This document shows positions 33,091 through 40,233 of a DNA stretch of 64,000 nucleotides, one piece after another. Source of the DNA: Desulfomicrobium sp. UBA5193 (lineage in GTDB: Bacteria; Desulfobacterota; Desulfovibrionia; Desulfovibrionales; Desulfomicrobiaceae). A program made the position numbers and the translations under genes. The first letter of the stretch is position 1. Every line of letters starts with the position of its first letter. Where the stretch lies: contig DHWB01000011.1 in NCBI GenBank assembly GCA_002412965.1, forward strand, positions 372,001-436,000. Reading direction: 5' to 3'. The notes below the pieces were generated by a model. That model did not search any database. It was not told the origin of the DNA and saw only the letters and a program-made list of their open reading frames with translations.

Positions 33091-33906
33091 TCAGTCCCGG
33101 TTCTGGGCGGCCAGGAAGAGGGGATCGAGGATGGCGCGGGCGCTCTCGGTTTTGCGGCGCGTCTCGTAGTCGATGACATCCAGCACCCGGCCTTGACCGA
33201 AGGCGACCAGGGTCTGGGCGAAATGGTCCACGTCGTCGAGGTCGTGGCTGACCATGATCATGGGGATGTCGAAACGCTCCAGAATGGCGGAAAGCTCGGC
33301 GCGCATCCGCTCGCGCAAGGGCTGATCCAGGGCCGTGAAGGGTTCGTCCAGGAGGAGCAGGTCCGGGCCTGGGGCCAAGGCTCTGGCCAGGGCCGTGCGC
33401 TGGCGTTGGCCGCCGGAAATCTGGTGGGGCCTGAGTCCGGCCAGCTTGGCGAGCCCGCACAATTCAAGCAGTTCGTCGATGCGCGCATGGTGCGCGGGCT
33501 TCATCGGTCCGAAGGCGGGCTTGAGCCCGAAGGCGACGTTGTCGCGCACGCTGAGGTGCGGAAAGAGGGCGTAATCCTGGAAGAGCAGGCCGACGTTGCG
33601 CTTGCGGGCCGGGATGTTCACGCCGGATTTGGATTCGAAAAAGGTCCGCCCCCGGACTTCGATGTGTCCGCGATCGGGGGTGAGGAGTCCGGCCAGGGCC
33701 ATGAGGGTCAGGCTCTTGCCCGACCCCGAGGGGCCGAAGAGGGCGATGCGCCTGGAATTGGTTCTAAAGCGCGAATGCAGTTCGAATTCGGCCCCGCAGC
33801 CGCAAACGCGGACGTTGAAATCACAGGCGATGGCTTGGGACATGGTTGCCTGCGGTGCGGCGGATTCCCGGAATGAAGTCGAAGCGGTTCGGCTGATCAC
33901 AAACAT
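33091..33906 (-). CDS. modC: ModC-like molybdate importer ATPase
   Basis: 271 residues from the ATG at 33906 (AGGAGG upstream). Walker A GPSGSGKSL, signature ISGGQRQRTALARALA, Walker B LLLLDEPFTALD, switch MVSHD. The position after Walker A GK is Ser-Leu rather than the usual Ser/Thr-Thr. It lacks the C-terminal TOBE domain of E. coli ModC, so any substrate sensing must lie elsewhere, for example in TunR. It follows modB with a 10-bp gap. Confidence 0.88.
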   Translation of the reverse strand: MFVISRTASTSFRESAAPQATMSQAIACDFNVRVCGCGAEFELHSRFRTNSRRIALFGPSGSGKSLTLMALAGLLTPDRGHIEVRGRTFFESKSGVNIPARKRNVGLLFQDYALFPHLSVRDNVAFGLKPAFGPMKPAHHARIDELLELCGLAKLAGLRPHQISGGQRQRTALARALAPGPDLLLLDEPFTALDQPLRERMRAELSAILERFDIPMIMVSHDLDDVDHFAQTLVAFGQGRVLDVIDYETRRKTESARAILDPLFLAAQNRD

Positions 33907-33916
33907 TGTTCCTCCT

Positions 33917-34588
33917 TCAGGCCTGCCATTTCGGGGTCAGAAGCCGCCCCGAAAGCCAGAGAATAAGCGTGCACAGCACGGAGATGACCAGCACCAACTG
34001 CGCGGCCAGGTTATCCTGTCCGGCCTGGGTCGCGCTGTACACGGCCAGGGACAGGGTCTGGGTGCGGCCGGGCAGGTTGCCCGCGATCATGAGCGTGGCC
34101 CCGAACTCGCCCATTGCGCGGGCGAAGGCGAGCATGGTCCCGGCCAGGATGCCGCGTCCGGCCAGCGGCAGACAGACGCGCAGGAATACCCGCCATTCCG
34201 GATATCCGAGGGTCCGGGCCGCGTCTTCGTATTTGCGTTCCACGCCGTCCAGGGCCGCGCGGGCGGATTTGAAGATGAGCGGAAAGGAGACCACGGCGGC
34301 GGCGATCACCGCCCCCTGCCAAGTGAAGATCAGGGTGATGCCGAAGGTTTCTTGCAGCCAGCGGCCCGCAAAACCGTTCCGCCCGAGCAGCACGATCAGG
34401 TAATAACCCAGCACCGTCGGCGGCAGCACCATGGGCAGGCTCAGGATGGAATCGAGCAGCTCCTTTCCCCAAAAGCGGTAGCGGTGGAAAACCCAGCCCA
34501 GGAGCACCCCGAAGACCAGGGAGGTCAGGGTGGCCAGGGCGGCCACACGCAGGCTGAGCTGCACCGGGAAGAGAAAGGTCATGTCCAT
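33917..34588 (-). CDS. modB: ModB molybdate importer permease
   Basis: 223 residues from the ATG at 34588; the ATG at 34582 is a close alternative. Five transmembrane helices and the ModB signature AFARAMGEFGATLMIAGNLPG then RTQTLSLAVYSATQAG. It is the inner-membrane channel for molybdate or tungstate. With modC it makes a two-gene operon that lacks its own binding protein, and the orphan modA at 13775 may supply it. An inverted repeat TCACG-N14-CGTGA lies about 150 bp upstream. Confidence 0.92.
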   Translation of the reverse strand: MDMTFLFPVQLSLRVAALATLTSLVFGVLLGWVFHRYRFWGKELLDSILSLPMVLPPTVLGYYLIVLLGRNGFAGRWLQETFGITLIFTWQGAVIAAAVVSFPLIFKSARAALDGVERKYEDAARTLGYPEWRVFLRVCLPLAGRGILAGTMLAFARAMGEFGATLMIAGNLPGRTQTLSLAVYSATQAGQDNLAAQLVLVISVLCTLILWLSGRLLTPKWQA

Positions 34589-34739
34589 TCGCTTTGTCCG
34601 TTGGCGAGGTTGGGCGGTGTCCCGCCGTGGGTGGTTACAGGCTGTTAAGCAACAACCGGGCCGCAGGGAGGTGTTCCCGACGTCGCGTATCGTGACTTTC
34701 AAGATCCCTTAGCTTTCCGGCCCATTGGCCTCAAGCCAG

Positions 34740-34763
34740 TCACGGTTGCGCGGAAAAGCGTGA
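34740..34763. promoter_or_regulatory. Candidate TunR operator before modBC
   Basis: TCACG-N14-CGTGA, 24 bp, in the divergent region between modB (minus) and the small monooxygenase gene (plus). Same arms and spacing as the sites at 14592 and 33055. The rest of 34589-34993 holds no supported gene. Confidence 0.65.
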
Positions 34764-34993
34764 CCGGGAGCTGCGAGGATATCCGCTCCTTCGCGGACAG
34801 GTTGCTCCTGTCGATTTGTACATATTTGCAGCAGGCGACATAAACGTAGCCTTGGCCTGAGTGTAGATTTCGACACTGACGGCTGATTCCCATCCTTGCT
34901 TGCGCTCTCCACCTCTTTTCCTGTAGCTCAATGCATTCGGTCCCGAGCTGTGCACTGCGCACAATGTAACTCATCAACATCCAGGAGAATGAC

Positions 34994-35314
34994 ATGTTCG
35001 CTGTAATGGTCAATGTTCACATCAAGCCGGAATACAGGAAGGAATTCGTGGAGGCCATGCTCGACGACGCACGCGGATCAGTGCGGAACGAGAGCGCGTG
35101 TCTGCTGTTCAATGTGGTTCAGGACAGCGAGGACGAGAACTGTTTGCACCTTTACGAAGTCTATGCCAGCGCCGAGGCCTTCGAAGAGCACAAGAAGACC
35201 CCGCATTTCATCCGCTGGGTGGAGACCACCAAGAACTGGCTCGCCAGCCCCCTGGAGATCGCCACAGGTGTTCATCTGTTTCCCGCTGACGGCGTCTGGA
35301 AAAAGCAGGCCTGA
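34994..35314 (+). CDS. YgiN-like antibiotic biosynthesis monooxygenase-domain protein
   Basis: 106 residues with AGGAG upstream. A single ABM domain of the ferredoxin-like dimeric type: FAVMVNVHIKPEYRKEFVEAM, CLLFNVVQDSEDENCLHLYEVY, AFEEHKKTPHFIRWVETT. Members oxidise quinols or other small aromatics, or have no known substrate. It is divergent from the molybdate operon and probably unrelated to it. Confidence 0.85.
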   Translation: MFAVMVNVHIKPEYRKEFVEAMLDDARGSVRNESACLLFNVVQDSEDENCLHLYEVYASAEAFEEHKKTPHFIRWVETTKNWLASPLEIATGVHLFPADGVWKKQA

Positions 35315-35618
35315 GGGTTGTGAGATTGAATAACGGAGAGTGAGGCTCCATGTCCGAAAACATGAGGAGTCGCGGCTAAACAGGCATGTTCAGTGAAGCA
35401 GTGCGGCGAGGCGGGCGGCTCTTTAAGAAGCGAGTGAGTCGTGTTTGTCTGCTATTCGGGGAGTAGAAAAGTCAACGCGAGACTTGATAACCACGCTGCC
35501 CCCCACGCTGCACAGGACGTGGTCGGCAAGTATCGATCCTCCATTTCGTAAAAATCCGCATCACTTCTCTGTGCTAGGCGCTGTAGTTTTGATTGTCGGC
35601 CCGGTGCAATAAGCTACG
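35315..35618. other. Intergenic region
   Basis: 304 bp between a plus-strand and a minus-strand gene (both ending here). I see no coding frame with support, no clear terminator with a T-tract and no repeat shared with the rest of the window. Confidence 0.5.
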
Positions 35619-36623
35619 CTATTGCGCCCCATCTCCCTCGAAAGCCTTCAATAAACCGGGTACAACCTGTTTCTTGCGGCTCACAACACCGGGCAGCCAC
35701 ACCGATTGGCCGATCTCTTTCAGCCCGAAGGCGGATTCAATGATGCGGACGTTATCAGAAACGACAAGCAGGTCCGTGCCTTGTTTGCCTATATCTGTGA
35801 GCATCAGCAGGATGCTGTGGTAACCTTCGTCCTTGAGGATTTTCATCGCTGAGAGAAATTCATCCTTCCTGGCGGCAACGATGGACAGATCCATCAGTTC
35901 CAGCTGAGCAACGCCGACTTTTCGGCCATGCATGTCGAAGGTTTTCAGATCCTGCTTGAGAAGATTGGTCGCTGATATTCCTTCTATTGAAGACTTCGCC
36001 TGCAGCTGCTTTTGTCCGAAAGCCTGGATATCCTCGACTCCCGCGATCTGCGCCAATTTTGCCGAGGCATCCCGATCCTCTTGAGTGGTCGTGGGAGAAC
36101 TCAGCAGCAGGGTGTCCGAAATGATCGCACCGAGCATACCGCACGCAATCTCTCTTGGAATAGGAATGCCGGCTGAGGTGTACATACGGGCTATGATAGT
36201 ACTAGTGCATCCAGTGGGGAATACCCAGACCTCGATAGGCTCATCGGTCGTCAGGCCACCCAACTTGTGATGATCGACCAGGCCAACTACTGCGGCCTTG
36301 CTGATATCAGCAGGCGCCTGGAGGTAGTCGGAGTGGTCTACCAGAATGACCCGCTGTCCAGCAACGCTGGTTTGTATTGACGGAGCATCAAGCTTGCATG
36401 CATTCAGCACAAACTCCGTTTCCTGGTTCGGTGTGCCTTGCGCAAGAGGAAGAGCGGGAATTCCCTGCTGTGTTTTAAGATTTGCCAGCGCAATGGCCGA
36501 TAGAATGGAATCCGCATCGGGGTTCTTGTGTCCAATCACCAGAATTGGTTGGGCCGTCGCACATATGACACTGCTCGCGAGAACAACAATGACTGAAATC
36601 AGATACTCAATGTGTCGTTTCAT
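35619..36623 (-). CDS. Exported family II (DHH) inorganic pyrophosphatase
   Basis: 334 residues from the ATG at 36623 (GAGG upstream). The family II pyrophosphatase motifs are complete: VIGHKNPDADSI, VILVDHSDYLQ, VGLVDHHKLGG, then the C-terminal DHHA2 part with SRKKQVVPGL. They hydrolyse pyrophosphate with Mn or Co. Unusually, the protein starts with a hydrophobic signal (HIEYLISVIVVLASSVICATAQP), so it should be periplasmic or membrane-anchored, while the family is normally cytoplasmic. No partner genes are adjacent. Confidence 0.88.
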   Translation of the reverse strand: MKRHIEYLISVIVVLASSVICATAQPILVIGHKNPDADSILSAIALANLKTQQGIPALPLAQGTPNQETEFVLNACKLDAPSIQTSVAGQRVILVDHSDYLQAPADISKAAVVGLVDHHKLGGLTTDEPIEVWVFPTGCTSTIIARMYTSAGIPIPREIACGMLGAIISDTLLLSSPTTTQEDRDASAKLAQIAGVEDIQAFGQKQLQAKSSIEGISATNLLKQDLKTFDMHGRKVGVAQLELMDLSIVAARKDEFLSAMKILKDEGYHSILLMLTDIGKQGTDLLVVSDNVRIIESAFGLKEIGQSVWLPGVVSRKKQVVPGLLKAFEGDGAQ

Positions 36624-37173
36624 ATTGTTCCGCCTCACGGTTGAAATGTCCTTGAGGATACCAATCCATATCAGCAATGGGTATTATCACAAGGTCGAAG
36701 TGACGTCTAAGCCTGAAATACGGTGGGCTTCAGTTAAACGCTGAAATCCCTTTCCGGTTCGTGAATTCCCGGCGTGGGTTTGCAGACCCACCCTTTCAAA
36801 TGAAAATTCAAGGTCATCCGGTTGCGGGTGGCTTTTGTCCTTTTATGCGAGTCTCAAGTTAATCTTTGGCTCGGTTGTCATTACTTCCTGAATAATTATG
36901 CCGAAAAGTCATGAACACAAATACGCATGACAAGGTAACTACTTGTAGTTACATCAATTTTTGTTGTAGCTTTATGCGCATAATACTTTCCGGGTCAGAC
37001 AAAGAGGCGGATCGTGGCAAAAATTCAGGATTCGATGCTTGCTCCGACCAGATGCATTCGTATGGAAGGCAAATAATGGCTAAAGGAAGACTTGACCCTC
37101 GCCTTTTGCATGATACCCGAAGGTGATGTACGTGGAAACGCACTTTCTGGCACCAGAGTCAGCTGGGGATACA
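36624..37173. other. Intergenic region
   Basis: 550 bp without a supported gene. A GTGGGT/ACCCAC hairpin lies near 36775-36793. A stretch around 37077-37105 (AATGGCTAAAGGAAGAC and beyond) is partly repeated near 37431, just before the group II intron remnant, perhaps as a duplication linked to that insertion. Confidence 0.35.
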
Positions 37174-37377
37174 ATGATGCGTGATGAGAAGAAAGGATCA
37201 GTGGCTGATATGCGGGTCGATAAGGGTTTTTCCGCCTGGCGGCTGGATGACAACAACAATGAGTTTCTGGTTCGGGATGGAATGACGGAGGAAGAGGTTT
37301 TGGCGTTGGTGCGGGAGTACGAGGGGAAGGGGCATAGGCAGGCGTATTGGGTGAAGCGGGGGAGTCGGGAAGGTTGA
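37174..37377 (+). CDS. Small hypothetical protein
   Basis: 67 residues from the ATG at 37174, six bases after GGGGA; an in-frame ATG at 37123 would give 84 residues. The sequence is acidic and polar (FSAWRLDDNNNEFLVRDGMT, EEEVLALVREYEGKG) with no cysteine cluster and no membrane segment. I recognise no family. Codon use looks ordinary for the genome, so it may be a real host gene just before the mobile debris that starts at about 37400. Confidence 0.45.
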   Translation: MMRDEKKGSVADMRVDKGFSAWRLDDNNNEFLVRDGMTEEEVLALVREYEGKGHRQAYWVKRGSREG

Positions 37378-37420
37378 TGCGGAGCTTTGCTTGATGAATT
37401 TTTTCTGATTTGGAGATGGA

Positions 37421-37659
37421 TTGGAACAAAGAATGGCTATCGGAAGACCTGACCCTGTGTTTCGCCCGGAATTGCAGTCGCGTCATGAGCATGTTCGGGC
37501 GCACGTGGAACAACGGGTGCGAACACATCTGCGCAAGCCCAAAAGCGGAAGCGGCTCGAAGGCTACCAGGAATATCCCAATCAAGAGCTCTACAGCAGGT
37601 ATGGATTGTACAGAGTGCCCACCTCCGCCGGATGGACGAAAGCGCATGCCTTGAAGTGA
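37421..37659 (+). pseudogene. Remnant of a group II intron reverse transcriptase (C-terminus)
   Basis: Two frames carry pieces of the C-terminal end of an intron-encoded reverse transcriptase/maturase. The first, ending near 37540, reads HVEQRVRTHLRK. The second, 37540-37659, reads KRLEGYQEYPNQELYSRY and then GLYRVPTSAGWTKAHALK before a stop. A frameshift joins them and all upstream domains are missing. It lies immediately before a sequence that matches intron domain V, in the order seen in intact introns. Confidence 0.65.
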
Positions 37660-37664
37660 AGAAC

Positions 37665-37816
37665 ATCGGAAAGCCGTGTGCGGGAAAACTGCATGCACGG
37701 TTTGATGAGGGGAGGCTGGCGACACGGATGACCTGTTTGACACGTAGTAGCCGCGTGCGGCGAGGCGTCAAGCGAAGTCACAGGGAAACGATGGAACCAG
37801 CTTCCTACTCTACCTC
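37665..37816 (+). mobile_element. Group II intron 3' end, domains V and VI
   Basis: Bases 37671-37704 form the 34-nt domain V hairpin. The lower stem AGCCGTG pairs with CACGGTT, the upper stem TGCGG with CTGCA across a GAAA-containing loop, and the catalytic AGC triad is kept. A further stem (domain VI) and an AGCTTCCTACTCTACC end follow at about 37816. With the reverse-transcriptase remnant upstream, this is a truncated intron that can no longer move. Confidence 0.65.
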
Positions 37817-38033
37817 GCCTTTTACTTGGGTATTGGATAATAAAACAAATTATTTCAAAATGTTAAACTGTAAACGGCACATATCGACTTGTAAAAAAAC
37901 TTGATTTTAAAATTTAAGACAGGCAACTGCCTCGTTAAATTAATAGGATAATTTATTCAACAACCTACACAAATACTAAACACATCTGATTTAGATATGA
38001 TTTTATAATTAGTAATAGAAAAAATATTTTTCC

Positions 38034-39383
38034 ATGCTAAAGGAAAGAAAACTAAAAAATAAAGTAAGAGAGATTATGACTGATCACGTAGATAGAAATT
38101 TTTCATTTATTGATATTTTTGCAGGGTGTGGTGGATTAAGCTTAGGCTTGCTTCAGTCTGGCTGGAAAGGCATTTTTGCATTAGAGCATGATAAAAATGC
38201 ATTTCAGACATTACATGATAATTTAATTGTTGAAAATTGTGATTATAAATTCGATTGGCCTAAGTGGCTTCCAAAAACGCCACTTTGTGTAGCTCAAACT
38301 GTTAAAGAATATCGTAAAGAATTAGCAGAACTTGTAGGAAACGTAGACATGATCGTTGGAGGACCACCTTGCCAGGGATTTTCAAGCGCAGGTCGTAGAA
38401 ATCCTAATGACCCAAGAAACATGCTTGTCCAATCTTATATTGACTTTGTACAATTGATTAACCCACCTATTGTTCTTATAGAAAATGTACGTGGAATAAC
38501 TGTAGATTTTAAAAAAACTAATGAATTAAACGAGAAAATAAATTACGCGAAATGGATTATTGAGTCATTATCATTAAATTATAAAGTTTTTACAAAAATG
38601 ATTGATATGTCATTATTTTGCGTTCCTCAAAAAAGACATCGCTTTTTTATTATAGGTATAAGAAAAGACATAAATATTATTACGAATACAAACCCATTTG
38701 ATTTGCTAGAACGTAATAGAAATGCATTTATCTACAATAAAAAATTATTTTCAACACCAATCTCTGCAAAAAATGCCATATCAGATCTTGAAATAGGGAG
38801 AAATGGAAAAACAAAAAGTCAAAATTTTAATAATTTTGAAAATATATTATACAAAGCTCCAATTACATCTTATCAAAAACTTATGAATAAAGGCATGTCA
38901 GGCGTATTATCTAATATGCGTCTCGCAAGACATCGAAAGGATATAGAAGAGCGATTTAAAAATATTATAGACATTTGTCATTCAGATGGTAGATTGAATA
39001 TTTCGCTTTCAGCTGAACTAAAAGCCAGTTTTGGATTAAAGAAAAATGCTATACGTGTACTAGATCCGGATAGCCCAGCCCCGACAATAACGAGCATGCC
39101 AGACGATCTCATCCATTATAGCGAGCCAAGAACATTAACCGTCCGAGAAAACGCGCGATTACAAAGTTTTCCAGATTGGTTTACATTTAAAGGCAAGTAT
39201 ACATCAGGAGGAAATCGGCGCAGGAAAGAAGTTCCCCGTTTTACTCAGGTGGCAAATGCAGTTCCTCCTTTAGCAGCTGAAGCAATGGGTCTCACATTGA
39301 AACAATTACTATATTCATTTAGTGACCATTATTTAAGGTCTTATGCAAATTTTCAAAAAGAATATGATGTTTTAGAAGATTGA
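38034..39383 (+). CDS. DNA (cytosine-5) methyltransferase
   Basis: 449 residues. All main C5-methylase motifs are present: motif I FIDIFAGCGGLSLGL, motif IV with the catalytic cysteine GGPPCQGFSSAG, motif VI ENVRG, motif VIII QKRHRFFIIG and motif X-like QVANAVPPLAAEAMG. The target-recognition region lies at about 220-330. The start may instead be the ATG at 38076. The gene is very AT-rich (near 33% GC), unlike its surroundings, which marks transfer. Its end overlaps the convergent receiver-domain gene by 65 bp. No restriction endonuclease is adjacent; the GHKL/receiver pair takes that place. Confidence 0.93.
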   Translation: MLKERKLKNKVREIMTDHVDRNFSFIDIFAGCGGLSLGLLQSGWKGIFALEHDKNAFQTLHDNLIVENCDYKFDWPKWLPKTPLCVAQTVKEYRKELAELVGNVDMIVGGPPCQGFSSAGRRNPNDPRNMLVQSYIDFVQLINPPIVLIENVRGITVDFKKTNELNEKINYAKWIIESLSLNYKVFTKMIDMSLFCVPQKRHRFFIIGIRKDINIITNTNPFDLLERNRNAFIYNKKLFSTPISAKNAISDLEIGRNGKTKSQNFNNFENILYKAPITSYQKLMNKGMSGVLSNMRLARHRKDIEERFKNIIDICHSDGRLNISLSAELKASFGLKKNAIRVLDPDSPAPTITSMPDDLIHYSEPRTLTVRENARLQSFPDWFTFKGKYTSGGNRRRKEVPRFTQVANAVPPLAAEAMGLTLKQLLYSFSDHYLRSYANFQKEYDVLED

Positions 39384-40233
39384 TTCTAAGCAACTTTGCA
39401 TCTTCATAAGTAAATTCTTTTCCTTTGTTGTTAATAAGTTTCCGAGAAAAACCATTTGTTACAACTCGAACGTGCGCTAAAATATTCCTCAGTGGAATAA
39501 TTTTTAAATACGATTGCACGCCTTCTGTAATTTCTTTAGAATAATTTACAGACTTTAACAGTGCGAGAAAAAGACGAACCCTGTCGTTACTTGTATAAAC
39601 AGAGTGACAGCTACATAATTCAGAAACATGATCAATTTTTTTAAGCTTTTCTATGTTTTCATCAAATTCGATTTTTTTCTTTTCAATATGTTCTGATGCT
39701 TTTTGTAGGGTAGCATTACGCGAATCTTCGCTACTTTCATCGAATAGTAACACTAAACAATCATTTATAAATTGATCAATATCGCTAGTTGCGCCCATGA
39801 CAATCCCTCTCGAATGCTCTATATCTAAAACTTTTTTTACTAGTACTTCAAATATCTTCTCAACAGTATCGGCTATATCTTGCCTTGTAGAGCAAAAAAT
39901 TCCTTCAATTTTCTTATTTGCTACTAATTCGGCTAAATCCTCCGCTTGAGAAGAATAAAAAACAATATCTTTATATGGAAATATTCTTCGGACTTCTTCT
40001 AGACCCGTGTCACCCTTAATAGCAGATCCAAGATCGTAATCCATCAAAATTAAATCAATATGATCACCATATATATCATCAGAAAGATTTATTTTTGCAT
40101 TCTCAACAGAATCAGCAAACAATACTTGTAAATTAAATCCTTCCTTATCTAATAGCAGCGAAATTCTCTCTTTAATCGATTCAACATATTTTATTTGATC
40201 TTCAACCCACAAAACATTAAAATTGAGTCTCAT
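39319..40233 (-). CDS. CheY-like receiver domain protein with novel C-terminal domain
   Basis: 304 residues. The N-terminal receiver domain shows NVLWVEDQ (acidic pocket), DLILMDYDLG (phosphorylation aspartate) and IVFYSSQ (Thr/Ser switch). The C-terminal 170 residues are alpha-helical and charged, with no recognised DNA-binding fold. Its ATG overlaps the stop of the GHKL gene by 4 bp, so the two are coupled. It is AT-rich like its neighbours. Probable partner of the GHKL protein in a phosphorelay-like or allosteric switch; the output is unknown. Confidence 0.78.
   Translation of the reverse strand: MRLNFNVLWVEDQIKYVESIKERISLLLDKEGFNLQVLFADSVENAKINLSDDIYGDHIDLILMDYDLGSAIKGDTGLEEVRRIFPYKDIVFYSSQAEDLAELVANKKIEGIFCSTRQDIADTVEKIFEVLVKKVLDIEHSRGIVMGATSDIDQFINDCLVLLFDESSEDSRNATLQKASEHIEKKKIEFDENIEKLKKIDHVSELCSCHSVYTSNDRVRLFLALLKSVNYSKEITEGVQSYLKIIPLRNILAHVRVVTNGFSRKLINNKGKEFTYEDAKLLRINLLKHHILFENLHKTLNNGH

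Noticed and set aside
34699..35013. 104-codon minus-strand frame upstream of modB
   Set aside because: It covers the divergent promoter region and the proposed operator and overlaps the start of the monooxygenase gene; no motif.
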